Shown in pieces: positions 45,990 to 57,913 of a stretch of 64,000 nt of DNA; the stretch's first letter is position 1; each line of letters opens with the position of its first letter. The stretch is from Oscheius tipulae (taxonomy: Eukaryota > Nematoda > Chromadorea > Rhabditida > Rhabditidae): positions 7,119,501 to 7,183,500 of the forward strand of contig JASJZH010000002.1 of NCBI GenBank assembly GCA_037178975.1, in the 5' to 3' direction. Position numbers and translations under genes: made by a program. The notes under the pieces were generated by a model, which worked only from the letters and a program-made list of their open reading frames with translations, made no database searches and had not been told where the DNA came from.

Positions 45990-48568
45990 ATGCTCAAAAC
46001 AAGCCGTAAAATCCCAATGCATTCCCATATTATCATTCGGGCAAGTCAGTCCTTCAAAATTAGCTTTGGAGCAACTTGAACCTTTACTCACAGACTCGAT
46101 CTCCTCTTTCCAGACCGCAAAAACGCCCCCCAAATGCGATGATTACCATTCTGAAGAGTCCAGCAAGTTTCGGGCGTTTTCTTCAAATACCGTCAACGAG
46201 CTGCTTTCATCTGCACACGTCCACGCGATACAACAGTCTCCCAAAGGTTGGTTTTTATTTTTTTGTTTTTTTTTAACGCTTTCCTGTTTTCCTGGCTAAA
46301 ACTCATTGTTTTCAGGCAGCACCACATGAAGACGAGCTAGAACATCAATTTCATCCACCCAGACAGGTCAGACGAGCTCCAGCAGTCGGAATACTCGATT
46401 TGGAAGGAAAATCCAAGCGGAAGGAGCTAGGATTGATATGTGAGAGCTCAGATTTACTTTTCGAGCCATTTTTCTTCAGTATCCGACCCACATTTACAAG
46501 AATGGACAAAAATGGAACCCCGCGGGCTCGTCTCGGCTTATCTACAGCTGTCAAAGTATAAACTGACGGCGCTTATTACTTCCACAGGTAATTTTGAAAC
46601 TTTATTTTATCAAGAGAATAGCATGATTTTCAGCCGCGGCAGGCTACATGATGTCCCCGTTGGCCTTCTCCTTGCCCACATTCGCCAGCTGCGTCGCCGG
46701 AACAGCCCTTCTCTCGTCGGCAGCAAATGCCTGTAATCAGCTCCTGGAAGCCCCTTACGATGCTCAGATGAAGAGAACACAGAGCAGGGTGCTCGTCGTA
46801 CACAGGTAAATTTGGTTCTATTTTCTCTCCTTGCTTCCCGGACCTAAACTCACCTTATCTAAGAGAAAAGTTCAAAGCCAGCAAAATTGCTACGCGTGTA
46901 CCGATCCCGGAAAGTTTACTTATAATTGCGAGAAAATAGCTTTTGATCTACAAAAAGTTCTTTTTTGGGGTAGTATTAGTTTTGACGAGTCGTTTACTCT
47001 TCAAACTCTCGATAGACTCATTTTGTCGACTTACTAACTTTCTCTGGTGATCAACATCGAAAATTCCTCCTAAAATGAGTAGGATTCTTTTCAGAACTTT
47101 TAAATTATGCGTACGCCTTGCCAAAGTTCGCGCTACTTTCACTATAAAAATATTACGCAAACTAGCAATAAGTACGGGTAACAAATTAAGAATTATTTCT
47201 TGGCCTGGTATTACAGAAGTTAACCATTTTCTATTAACCGAAGCCAGTGTGATGGAGTGTGTAGACGGAAAACTGTTTAGAGCAAATTTTGTAAAAAAAA
47301 AAAAAAGGCTTGATAACACTCAGTTTCCGTAGTTTTGACAGAATAACTGGTCAATTTGAGTCAGGTCGTGCTGAGTTCAATAGACTTTATGGAATGCCCA
47401 TTCTCCACGAGACCATTGAATTTCTTTCCAGATTTTCTCCCCTCCACGCCCTCTCCTTCGCCACCGTCTGTGCCACCTCCGGGGTCGGACTGCTCTACAT
47501 CGCTTGCAATCCCCTCACTGCTGCCCTCGGAGCATTGAATATCTTCCTCTACGCCGGCGTCTACACGCCAATGAAGCGAACCCACATAGGCTGTACGTGG
47601 GCCGGAGCCGTGGTCGGAGCCATCCCTCCTCTGATGGGATACGCGGCTCTCCATGGAAGTCTAGACATGGCTGCAGCCTGTCTCGCCGCCATTCTCTACT
47701 CCTGGCAGTTCCCGCATTTTAACGGACTGAGCTGGAATCTGAGAGGCGACTATAGCAGGGTATGTGTCTTTTTTAACGTTTAATATACAAAAATCAGGCT
47801 GGATATCGAGTGATGTGCGTGACGGACGAGAGGCTATGTCGAGTAACCACCATACGACATGCGCTGGCCCTGATTGGACTCTGTTCCGTGGCTGCGCCGC
47901 TGACGGATCTGACAACTATCACTTTTGCTTTAGGTTCGTTTTTTCTATTCCTGTTTTTTTCGCAATGTTAGCTTGGCAACTACGTACAGATTATCATTAG
48001 ATACCGGCAAAAGTCAGAGCTTTTTTTGTAAGTCTGCTGATTAGTGTTTTCTGCACCGAAATTTCCGTAATTACGACGAATATCTCGGAGAATATCGCCC
48101 GCTTCGGAAGACCAAAAATATAGAATAAAACTGTCAAAATGCGTCGGAAAAAATGGATTCTGGTATTACTACACATTTGAGAGAACAATTACCTCACCTA
48201 GGCACAGCTTTAGCGGTTCTTTGCCATATTTGGAACACGCCTATGCGATAATAAGATTCTGGTGGTCTGATCCAAAGGGAAGGCCATAGAATTCCTTTTC
48301 CAGACTCCCTCCCAGTCAACGCCTACCTGGCCTATCTCTCCTACCAGTTCTACAGAGCTCCAGACGCCAAAAACTCGCGAAGACTCTTTTTTTTCAGGTG
48401 TTCATCTCCATTTTTTGGACTTAAAACACAATTTTTAGTCTACTATACCTCCCCGTCCTCCTCGGTCTCATGATTATCAGCAACGGCGGTCGTGGGGCGG
48501 CGGAAAAGAAGAAGACTGCTGTCGACAACATACTCGTTGAGTCTGTATCCAAAGTTGTTGACTTTTAG
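45990..48568 (+). CDS. cox10: protoheme IX farnesyltransferase (COX10), heme A synthesis
   Basis: Polytopic UbiA-family prenyltransferase of the mitochondrial inner membrane that converts heme B to heme O, the first step to heme A for cytochrome c oxidase. Exons 45990-46040, 46114-46246, 46320-46439, 46480-46587, 46634-46805, 47432-47759, 47798-47933, 48304-48397, 48439-48568; 423 residues (human 443). The presequence [17 protein letters not shown] is mitochondrial-like. The signature [15 protein letters not shown] matches the COX10 substrate-binding NQ-x2-E-x2-D-x3-M-x-RT motif. [20 protein letters not shown] and [11 protein letters not shown] are also typical, as is [12 protein letters not shown]. 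The first intron needs a GC donor (CGG|GCAAGT); if that is wrong, the N-terminus differs. The exon 3 acceptor is CAGGCAG at 46319. Confidence 0.93.
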
Positions 48569-49842
48569 TAGTTTTGTTATCTTAAAATTTGCATCCTGGA
48601 ACGGGTATATAGATTTAGCTCTAACACTGTTAAAATACAATTTTTCATAGGAAATTACAGTTTTGTTGGCCTTTTTTCTTGTTAAAATTCGTTCTTTACA
48701 AGTTATGAATAAACTTAGTTTTGTGCAGGTATATCGTGATGAATTGGTGTGGTTTGTAGACCAGAGTCCGTACCGTTTTTTAAAGATTTACAAGCCTATT
48801 AATTGATTTTTTTTAACTCAAAAACCCGACTTTTTCGGCTTGAAAACGTGATTGTTTAAGCAAGACCAGAAAGATCTATAAATAATGCCGAATAAAAGCA
48901 TTTAAGATGACAACGAAAGTACTGAAAATAAGGAGCCACATGCTTGGGAAATAGCCAAGAGGCTTCCGTTACAGTATAAAATTGGTTGACACCCCACGTG
49001 AATTTTTGCAAATTTCTGTCAATATTGCTATCATACTGAGTAATTCCGCCTGTTTTCGCCTGATGGGAACCCTTCACCATAGTATTTTTTCTTCAGAAAA
49101 GCGGCAAAATCTTTGTGGAAGCAGAAAAAGTTCGAGTTTTTACGACAGGTTATAAAGCTAGATAGAGTGAAATTTCGGTATTCTCTAGGCCTTATAATCA
49201 GTCAAAAAGACCGGTAAGATGTCGCAAAAAAAACAAAAGTATTCATTCCGGCAGTTTATGCATGTCAATCAGCATCTTGGTCTCTTTTTCCTGTCGCTCT
49301 GTCGGACAGATTCAGTCTCCCAAGTTGTGAACTTGCACAGATTTCGTTGTAACTCCAATTTCGAAGCTGGACTTTTTTGATTATCCTCTGAACTGGAAGA
49401 GTAGCTTGTAATTTTATTCTGTAGGGTTCTATTGGGTAGCAGAAATGTCATTTCTCTAGGACTTGACACCATTCACGAGACTGGAAACCTTCAAAAGTTA
49501 GAGCTGTGCCCGGAAAGAATGACGCTTGCGCAAAGGGCTTACCCCGAGTGTGAGAGACGGGAGAATATAATCCACCGACGACCCGCGAAGCTTCGAGTTT
49601 TAGAGCGGGAGTCTCTAGTGTTTATAGTTGCCTTCCCAGACACCCCCAACCCTCTCTAAATGGCTATGGGAGAGTGAGACAACCTATTGGATTTCAATCA
49701 ACCTATGTCTCTCCGGACTGCCAATTGTGCAACAATATCCTCATTCGATTGTCTCGGGTCATTCTCGCATCTAAAAGTTGGTATTTTTCCAGTTTTCTGT
49801 TTTTATGTAAAAGGGAGACGGCAAGAATTTTCATAGCTCTCA

Positions 49843-49902
49843 CGGAACCGAACCCGATTCTTTTGGAACCACAATCAGAGCTCTAACCGACTGCGCAATG
49901 CA
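49843..49902 (-). pseudogene. degenerate tRNA-like sequence
   Basis: On the minus strand, TTGCGCAGTCGGTTAGAGC resembles a tRNA D-arm/A box. About 40 bases on, GGTTCGGTTCC matches the B box GGTTCGANTCC except for one A-to-G change. The T stem does not pair well and no acceptor stem forms with the flanks, so it is a tRNA pseudogene or the head of a tRNA-derived SINE. The anticodon was not assigned. Confidence 0.4.
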
Positions 49903-49944
49903 ATACAACGCCGCGTAGGATTTTAGATTGGTATTTGAGCTTAC

Positions 49945-50010
49945 AGATAAGCAGCTAGCGGCTAGAGCATGCGATTATTGAAATATCTAGCGTCCTAGTC
50001 TCACCCGTAC
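49945..50010 (+). pseudogene. second tRNA-like relic, opposite strand
   Basis: GCAGCTAGCGGCTAGAGCAT resembles a D-arm and CGTCCTAGTCTCACC a decayed T-arm/B box (about two thirds of positions kept). It lies 45 bp from, and divergent to, the relic at 49843-49902. Confidence 0.28.
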
Positions 50011-50879
50011 TGACTCAGTCGAGCCAGGCAAGCACTAAAACGGCTAGACTTTGCTGCGAAGACATCTATCCAGAATCTTCCATCTAGTTTAATGCCCAAA
50101 AGTCTGTGTGTGTGTGTGTCTAGAGACCTAACAGATACTTTGTGACAGCAATTACTTTTTGCAAGTCAAGTCAGTTTGGGAGATGCGTCTCGGGGAGAAC
50201 GTTGCTCCGGTAGCTTGACTGGAGCATCATCTACCAATCACGAGCCCCAACGGGGCACCAACCTAACTTGTGACAGTAATGACACTTGCGGCTAATTTGA
50301 TGTGATTCTTTTTGCCAGCTATAGGTGGTCGGGGGCTGGAATCGATGCGATTTATGCGACATACCACACAAGTTCCCACACCGGTCTTCCTCTTTACTCT
50401 TATCCTCTCTCCAATTCCCACCCCATACTCTCTCATCCTGTGAACCCCTTTTGGTCTTGCTCGTTTGTTTTGAAGACAGATTTTGGACGAAAAGAGGCAT
50501 GGGTTCGCTCTGTGTGTGTGTCTTTGGGCCCGGAAGGGCGAGAAAGGCGCGAACGAAAAGAACCGGCCCGCGCAGCAGTCTGTTATGCCCTCTGGGTGTT
50601 GCCTCTCTTTTACCTGTTTCAAAATGTTTCAAAGTCTGTCCAACTTATCAGAACTCCAAGAGTTCTACTTTGCAAGGGTAAGACTTATTGTCAGAGATAG
50701 AACATTAGTAAGAGCCGTAAGAACAAGTCAGTTCGACAGAAGGTGAGTCACAACTAGAACCTTTCTATTGAGAGAGTGTTTAGATAAGGAGACAGAAGAT
50801 ATAACAATATATAACAGTGAGACGGATTGAGTGAGTCTGTCAAGGATGATTGCAATCTGACTGAGAGGATACAGGGCGA

Positions 50880-51310
50880 GCATATCTTTGAGAGAGAGAG
50901 AGTGACAGAGACGGTTACAGTTGACAGAAAGAGATTCATCAGACAGATAGAAAGAGACAAGTGACGGTTGGAGCAGATCGGAACTAGAGAGACAGATGCA
51001 ATTGTCAGAGGGACTGGAAAACACAAGAGGACACATTGACAAATACCAGGTGACAAGAGACATTTGTGGACACACCAATGGTCTTGGACATTGCGAGAAA
51101 TTGATTGTGAGATGTGATGAAGGGCATGCACAAGGGGAGAGACAGGCACTGGGACAAGTTGACAGGAGCAGAGTTACAGTACATGACAGGGAAGTGGATA
51201 CGTATAGGATAACAGACGGAGACAGAGTGAGAGAGAAAACTTGACCGAAACAATCAAATCTCGGTGACAAGAATAGAGCAACCGGGTGTGAGTGACAGAG
51301 AAACAGGAAC
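50880..51310. repeat. degenerate GACAG-rich simple repeat
   Basis: Dozens of GACAGA/GACAGT words occur with few stops. This creates a long minus-strand frame (50728-51312) with a Ser/Leu/Val/Cys-rich pseudo-protein that should not be read as a gene. Confidence 0.65.
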
Positions 51311-52276
51311 AAGATGACAAAGAGTCTAACAGAACCCTTTGACAGAAATGGCTGTCGGTAACACTCAAGGCCTGGGCTCGAACGTGAAATCTCATCATAG
51401 CTTGTTATGACCTAAACGTCACACGTCCTAAGAAATCACCCACTTGGGACCATGTTTTTCGTGCTCTCAAAAGGCTCTCCGTGGTTGCATGACATCGATT
51501 TTCTTTTCGAGTTCACATGGAGAAACGGGAGCTCTCCCAATTTGACACTTTACACGCTCATTTGGAATTCCGGTGGTCCTCTTGCCCTCTCTCTTGTCCC
51601 CCTTATGTGCGTTCTCTCCCGCCAACACTAATCCACTGGAACATCCCAAAATTGCGCGGCAAAAATCAAAGTCATTCGGGCGTGAAAGTCATGTTCTTCC
51701 ACCCATATAGCTCCTCTCTCTATCGACATGTTGTGGCCCGAATTCTTAGTCAGAGGCGTCAGTCAGTCAGAAAGAAAATAAAGTACTTTGCGCGGCGAGG
51801 AGGGACCATCCTTCTTTCTCCTTTTTGTTGACTACAGCTGACATTCGCTGCCATTGTCTCTCTATGCCAAAGGACCTAGAATAAAACTCCAAAAGTAGTC
51901 TCTAAAGTGGTCTCCATGGGATGAATAGCGTAGCGAGAGACATTGACATAGATATATGGTGCAAGTTTTGACCTGATCAACAGGCTGTGAGTAGTCAGTG
52001 TTGGCACATATTTTTTGTTTGTTTCAATAGTCCTTTGCTCCTATTTTCCGAAAACAAATTTCTGTCAAACTAAGCTCTACAAAGCTCTAGCTTTTGGTCT
52101 CTTCGAAAACTTTGTAGAACATTGCAAACTGAGGAGATAGAAAGTCTTGAAGAGTAGCTTTTCACTCAACAGCACTTCGTTTCAATAAACTCTTTTTTGA
52201 CACTTTCACTTTTTGTAAAAGTTATTTTGAGAACAAATTTGAAACTTTCTTAATTACAGAGCATGCATAATTTGTG

Positions 52277-53436
52277 ATGGCGAATCAGCAGGCGCCGAGA
52301 CTCATTTCCTACGAGCGGAGAGGTGAATATGTCTTCAATAACAGGCAAGGCATTTCAAAAATTTATTAAATCCAAAATTTAGTGACTCCTACCATGGAAA
52401 TCTGTCCCGTTCCCCCTATGACAGTGTCCAGACCTCGGCCGAACCCCGGCGGTCGAGTTCCTTCCAAAGGAGGCCCGTACAGGATGAGTACAAGGTACCG
52501 TCATGTCAATTTCTGTCATTTGACCTATTCTTTAGCAAAATAGACCCAGGAGAATATCAAATACTACAAATCCTGTTAGACACGAGCTTCCACCACGGTA
52601 CGAGATCCGATCTGGACAGAGAATGCTTGTGAATGGCGTGGTCGACCCGGAATTCACGTCCCTGGAGTACCAGAATCATAGGAATGGGTACAGAGTTCCA
52701 AGTGCTTCCAGAGACAATTACCAACCTTCAACAGCATCGAGAGACACGTATCATGCTCAGGTATCTTTTATTCTGGCTTTCTGCAGGGTTGCCGCCTCTT
52801 TGTCTCGCCATTTTCGGGTAGAAGACGGCATTTTCGATCTTGATGTTCTGAAAAGTTGTAGCCCGTGAAAAAAACAATACAACTTTGCAGAACATTGTAA
52901 ATCTCCAATATACAGCCTAAAGTCCGTAAAACGTGAGACAGGCTGTGACTTCTGCGACGTGAAGTATACTACTGGCCGCGATGCCTAACTTTTGTTTTCG
53001 CATAGAAAACAGCCCTTCTGAGTTTTGCGATGTTCTAGACAGTTGTGGCCTGTGAAAAGCGGTATAACTTTGTAAAACATTGTAAAACTGGAAAATGCAG
53101 CCGTAGGTCTGAAAAATGTGAGACAAGTTGGGTCTAAGCGGTGCTTTGCTGCAATTTTGCTATTCTTGCAACAGGATCGGATTCAGAGAGCGAGAGCAAT
53201 AGAGCCCGAAGACAACAGCTACACTGAAAATACTCACTACTACAGTATACCAAGGTAAGACCACTACAATCTGTTGAAAGAAAACCTATTTAGCACGGAG
53301 TACTACGACAACGTCGAGAAGTCACCACGACGTCGTCCCACAACAGTTCACCCGGAACGAGATTATCGAGAGACTGAGATCCTGGACGATGTCAGTGATG
53401 CCGTTTCGGATATGTACCAGTCAGGACGGTTTGGAG
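52277..53436 (+). CDS. Arg/Ser/Pro/Tyr-rich protein, 5' exons common to alternative forms
   Basis: Exons 52277-52344, 52383-52494, 52536-52760, 53175-53254 and 53294-53436 join in frame to about 209 residues ending in phase 1. The first intron uses a GC donor (AACAG|GCAAGG); the GT alternative at 52326 puts the next exon out of frame with the rest. Sequence: MANQQAPRLISYERRGEYVF, then low-complexity polar stretches rich in Ser, Arg, Pro, Asn and Tyr (NLSRSPYDS, SSSFQRRPVQDEYK, PPRYEIRSGQ). No domain recognised; probably disordered. Downstream, either a short terminal form (53605-53642 plus 55258-55590) or a long form (58966-60027) can follow in phase. Confidence 0.65.
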
Positions 53437-53604
53437 GTGAGTAAGGAAGAAATAGGCTAAGGGCTGGATGGAAGAAGGGAATCTATCAATTTGTTGGGAA
53501 GGCTTTATCTAGTCAAATTTCGTAAATATCCTGGAGGTAAGTCAAGCTGTTCCAGTTCCGTTTTGCTTCCTGGTTCCAGTAATTTAAACGCGAGTTCTTC
53601 ATAG

Positions 53605-53780
53605 ATCAGGACACTTGCTTATGCTCGTTCGATGAGCTGCTGGTGAAGAAGGATGCTCCTTTGCCTGGTCTCTTACTCGGTGTTCACTTTTTTGCCGTTC
53701 CTCTGGCCAGCCTCATCATTGTCTCTCTAAACTCTGTCCTTCCATTAGCCCACTCACATTTTTCTAGAGCCTCGTTCTAG
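53605..53780 (+). CDS. candidate alternative exon with optional membrane tail
   Basis: After the acceptor CTTCATAG the phase-1 frame from 53436 continues as DQDTCLCSFDELL. A donor CTG|GTGAAG at 53642 would then join, in phase, to the exon at 55258. Without splicing, the frame runs on for another ~45 codons through a hydrophobic stretch (LLLGVHFFAVPLASLIIVSL) to TAG at 53778-53780. This would be a tail-anchored form, or a chance opening. Confidence 0.35.
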
Positions 53781-55257
53781 TCTCGTATCGGGTGTTCTCT
53801 CTAAGATCCTGATATCTAACCCTAGCTTGTTTAGAGTCGTAGAAACAGAAATTGTCTAGTACTCGTACAACAATCGGGCATTGCCCACTCTGCTCATGTT
53901 ATACTCATATCTACTCAGTTCATGGCCGAGTTATGAAGCAAGAAAGTTTATAAGCTTTCTTTTTTAGAATCATGACATGGTCAAACCATCAGATTAGATC
54001 CTAACGTTACGCTCAAAGTTGTATAATTTGCCCAAGGTTTCAGTTTAGGAACAAAATCAGGGTGGTATACTGGTGCTACACGCTGTTTCCCCAGTAAATA
54101 CGATGACCATAGGCATCACAGCAGGACTGACTTGGAGAATGAGAGGGATACCAGACGAACTAAGGATAGGCAACTTTGACCAAAAAAAGAAGAAAGACTA
54201 GTGAGATGGTTCTAGCAAGAACATAGATGCACCCTCTCTCTCTTTTAATTGCGTTCATTCTGATTTGATTAGGGCAGTCGTTCACCTTTTCGGGCCCCCT
54301 GTCTCTTGCCTACCCTAATTAGTGTCAACACATTCTTTTTTGCACTGGGATATGCAAGAGAGAGAGAGAGAGTGAGAGAGTTTCGAATTACCCCTCCTAC
54401 TCTAGACTACCCTACCAAGATTAGTAGTGCCGCTGATGAGCCCTCAGAAAAATATCATTTCTGGTCTCCATGGCAATTCTCCGGATCTCTCCTATCCTAG
54501 CAGAGGGAGTGTCTCTCTCTCTCTGTCTCTCTCTCCCGACATGTAATTCATTTTTGATCCGTCATTCTCTCGCCCCGTCTTATTTTGGGAACTGGTACCC
54601 CTAGACGAATGGCCCCTCATCTACCTTGGTATTGAAGACAGGATTTGAGAGCGTCGATAATTTATTTAGGAGCTTCTTTGTTCGAGCTTTTTCGAGCATT
54701 TCCTTGCAGAATTCCTGTTTTGCACATCTCGGAATTTGTACAGTGGAACCTCATTAGTAAGAAGGGGCTCTAATCGACCTTTACACCCTCAGTCTCTCCG
54801 CTTCCGTTTTTCGCTATATGATCTTTTGACGTGTGTCACCAATCGGAAGAGCTTCATTTGGCCATCGTAATTTGAGTTAGTGAGCCATCTTGAGATGATC
54901 ACGTGACTCTCTATTGGTAGCTCGCTTTTTGATTAATACGAACAACTCACGAGACCTTTCTTACCTCAGAACTACCGTATGCTTTAACATTTAGCGAGGT
55001 CACTGGAATGTATCCTATCTCCCATTCCTCTCTTGTCTCTTTGTAATTGGAGAGACCAGAATTGCCAAGAAGGAGCCGCGCATTTTTAACAGCCTCATAA
55101 TAGAGTCTTCCCCTTGTTTTCTGATATTTTACCTTTGACAGTAATAGGGACAATGAGAAAGAGAGAGAGTGACAAAGACAGTGACAGAGATAGACAGGGA
55201 CAGTTACTTTTTCCTATCTCTCCTTCTCTGTTTCTCTGAACTGTTTTCTGCCTCCAG
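53781..55257. other. intron/intergenic stretch with (GA)n and (CT)n runs
   Basis: No coding sequence recognised. GAGAGAGAGAGAGAG occurs near 54357 and TCTCTCTCTCTGTCTCTCTC near 54510. The interval ends in a pyrimidine-rich tract and CTCCAG directly before 55258. Confidence 0.5.
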
Positions 55258-55590
55258 ATGGCTTCGACCTTCGTCGACCTACTGGATCCGGACGATTTCG
55301 GTAGCCGACCGTCCAGTTCGATCCGTCGACGAAGAGAATTCCAGCTGACGACGGATCTGGGTGATACTAGTCCCTCTCCCTCTCGTCCTATCACTCCAAC
55401 TTTCAAACTTGGTTCCGGATCACCGAGTCTGGTCAAGGAAATCAGTCCCTTCATTCGAAATGCCTCGTTTCGAATGAAACAGCAGTTGCAGTCGACGTTT
55501 AGTGAGCCTTTGAGGGCAACTGAGCAGCTAAGGGCTCTTCCACGAATACTGATGGACTCGAGGCATAGCCTGAATTGTGATGGTGAATAG
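55258..55590 (+). CDS. candidate terminal exon of the Arg/Ser-rich gene (short form)
   Basis: The open frame of 110 codons begins right after CTGCCTCCAG and ends at TAG; AATAAA follows at 55651-55656. The sequence (VDLLDPDDFGSRPSSSIRRR, then LGDTSPSPSRPITPTFKLG) has the same Ser/Arg/Pro-rich character as the exons at 52.3-53.4 kb. Joining exons 1-5, 53605-53642 and this exon gives an in-frame 332-residue protein. Its own ATG is the first codon, so a separate small gene is also possible. Confidence 0.55.
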   Translation: MASTFVDLLDPDDFGSRPSSSIRRRREFQLTTDLGDTSPSPSRPITPTFKLGSGSPSLVKEISPFIRNASFRMKQQLQSTFSEPLRATEQLRALPRILMDSRHSLNCDGE

Positions 55591-55732
55591 TTACATAGAA
55601 AGTGACGACGAACAATTTGCTTAAAACCGGGAAGAAACCGAAGGAGTACGAATAAAATAGTTTGAATTCCCCAATACTTCAAACGTGATTTTGCGCGCGC
55701 ATCTGAAAGGGTTGAATTCGGCTGGCCAAGCC

Positions 55733-55742
55733 GATTTTATAC
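55733..55742 (+). promoter_or_regulatory. TATA-like box upstream of the RabGAP gene
   Basis: GATTTTATACCCC lies about 25 bases before the ATG at 55760 and roughly 80 bases after the polyadenylation signal of the preceding exon. It suggests an independent promoter, although trans-splicing of a polycistronic RNA is an alternative. Confidence 0.35.
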
Positions 55743-55759
55743 CCCTTCTTTTCGCTGAA

Positions 55760-57913
55760 ATGTCTTCTTCCAGCAGCGAAACATCTACCGATTCACCTAA
55801 AAGTATAATCACTAGCTTCTCTATTAAATTACACAAAGAATTCCAGGCGAAGACGAAGGGTCCACGAGCGACGAGGGCGATGTGGACGATCCGGAATTTT
55901 TGGAGCTTCAGGAGAGAGAAAACATAATTAAGAAGTATTCAGAAGTTAGCTTACCCCCATTTCCTTAAAAAAAAAGTCAAAAATTTAGGGCCCTGACAGC
56001 AAAAATATTGACGATTGGGAAAATCCAGAGTCAGATCTCTTCAAGAAGATGGATCGCTTCGGCTTTCTACAGTTCGTCCCGATTTTTCGATTCTTTTCAT
56101 GGCTATTTTCAGCAAAACCGATGCCGGGCTGACAGACGAGGAAAGAGCTCATAAACTGCGAATTGAGACCGAGTACAGACGCGAAAAGAAATGGCGAACG
56201 ATGCTCGAGGTACTGCTTGTCTTTTTTCTGTTATTTTGCCTGGTTTTTTTTTTTTTTGACAAAATCACCCCTACAAGCTCCAGGTTTCTCGCAAAATTTT
56301 TGATTTGCAGCTCTGGCCCAAGCTCAGACCCGGGGAGCGGCCGAAAAAGATGGAGGAGCGGGTATGGAAGGGAATTCCGGCCAAGTGGCGACTCACAGTC
56401 AGTTTTTCTATAATGTCTTGTTAAAACAATTAAAATCTAGGTTTGGCCGATGCTCCTGGACATCGAGAGGCTAAAAAGTGTGAGGGAGAACACATACACG
56501 GATCTGCTGGTCCGAGCCCGACTCGTCAGTAAGGACATCAAGCAGATAGATCTCGATATCAATCGAACCTACAGAGATCACGAGGCTTTTAGGAGACGCT
56601 ACGATGTCAAGTAAGTCTTCTTACTTCAATTTATAGTTCCCGCAGTTACAAAACCATGTCAAACCTCCTCTTTTCAGACAACAATCCCTCCTGAACGTCC
56701 TGGCCGCCTATTCGATGTACAACACCGAGGTCGGCTACTGCCAAGGAATGAGCCAGATCGCCGCCCTTTTCCTTATGTTCCTCGACGAGGAGAACACCTT
56801 CTGGTGCCTGCACAGCCTAATGATCAATCCCAGGCACACGATGCACGGCTTCTTCGTGCCCGGATTTCCAAAACTGACCAGATTCGAGGAACATTTTAAG
56901 AAAGTGCTCAAAAAGTATAGGCCGAGGATATACAAGCATCTGGTAGGGTTTTTTGTTTTTATGCATAAAATACACGAGGTTCTGATATTTTTCAAGTAAA
57001 AAATACGTAAATTCCCGTTTGATTTACGCATAAGTTCGTGCCTTGACTGTATTCGCCCTATTAAGTGAGTCTTTCAAGCTAAAGCGATAAAACAAATTCG
57101 AAAATCCAGAAAATGTATTTAGAAGCCAGAAAAAAAGCTAAAAACAAATTTTTAAACCTGCAATACGCAATTTTGCGTGAGTTTAGCGATACGTCACGTA
57201 AAAAAAGTATGTACGTGAAGTCGTGTTGGGATACGTAGTTTTGCATACAATATAGACAGCGCCTGTTTCAATACATTTTTATCTTAAAATTTCTTTAGGA
57301 AAAGCAAGACATCCCCTACATCTACCTGACCAAATGGTGGTTCGGCTGCTTCCTGGACAGAGTCCCGTTCTCGCTGGCCCTCCGACTCTGGGACGTGTTC
57401 CTCATTGAAGGCGATTGCATTCTCATAGCCATGGCTCTAAACATTATGAAAATGCATGAAAGTGAGTAGTTTTTGCGCTTAAAAATAAAAGTTTATTCAG
57501 AACGGATCCTAAAGCTGCAGATCGACACGTTCATGGAGTTTATCCAACAGAATATAGCCGAAGATTTCGGATTCTCCGAGAACGAGACGCTCATTTCGTT
57601 GGGGGAAACGCTCACGAAACTCAAGGTTCGTACAGCTTTTTGTTTATTATACTTCCATGCCAAAAGTAAGGGAAACTTAAAATTTCAGAGCGACCGTCTC
57701 CATATACCCCCTCCAGCCAAGGACAGCGATCTATCCGAAGTCCCCACCAAAGCCCTCGGCCCCGTGCTTGCCAAGCCCCTGGGCACGATCCGCGACGAGA
57801 TCTCCGAAATTCAATCGCGTCACAGCCTGGCCGTCTGTAAGTTTGATCGCCAAATTTATGAGCAGGCCTATCAGCATTACTATGAGTACTACCTGAATGG
57901 CGGGACTGACTAG
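55760..57913 (+). CDS. TBC-domain Rab GTPase-activating protein, RN-tre/USP6NL type
   Basis: GTPase-activating protein for Rab GTPases; the USP6NL/RN-tre family acts on Rab5/Rab43 in endocytosis and Golgi traffic. Exons 55760-55802, 55847-55944, 55989-56071, 56113-56209, 56311-56397, 56441-56610, 56678-56942, 57299-57461, 57501-57625, 57689-57913; 451 residues. An acidic N-terminus ([15 protein letters not shown]) precedes DRFGFLHK, then the TBC domain with WKGIPAKWR, the arginine-finger motif [12 protein letters not shown], the glutamine-finger motif [31 protein letters not shown] and [13 protein letters not shown]. Both catalytic residues (Arg and Gln) are present. The best family match is USP6NL over the whole domain, but the long proline-rich tail of the vertebrate protein is absent. 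The gene lies between alternative 3' ends of the Arg/Ser-rich gene, on the same strand. Confidence 0.93.

Larger units (their letters stand above)
48569..52276. other. long intergenic region: tRNA-like relics and GACAG repeats
   Basis: No protein gene supported over 3.7 kb. It holds two tRNA-like sequences (about 49843-49900 and 49945-50010), a GTGTGTGTGTGTG run near 50107, overlapping open frames in GC-rich DNA at 50231-50746 on both strands, and a 450-bp degenerate GACAG repeat. TTACAG at 52254-52259 is a likely leader acceptor for the next gene. Confidence 0.5.

Noticed and set aside
45927-46133. 68-codon minus-strand frame with four cysteines overlapping COX10 exon 1
   Set aside because: Considered as a small Cys-motif mitochondrial protein, but the spacing fits no twin-CX9C pattern and it overlaps the presequence exon of COX10.
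47075-47332. 85-codon frame inside the long COX10 intron
   Set aside because: AT-rich, basic and without similarity; it ends in a poly-A run. Treated as intron.
50231-50746. Several 80-130-codon frames on both strands
   Set aside because: Overlapping frames in multiple registers in stop-poor DNA; none has a domain, start context or splice continuation.
50728-51312. 194-codon minus-strand frame
   Set aside because: The frame exists because the DNA is a degenerate GACAG/CTGTC repeat; the translation is repetitive Ser/Leu/Cys/Val sequence.
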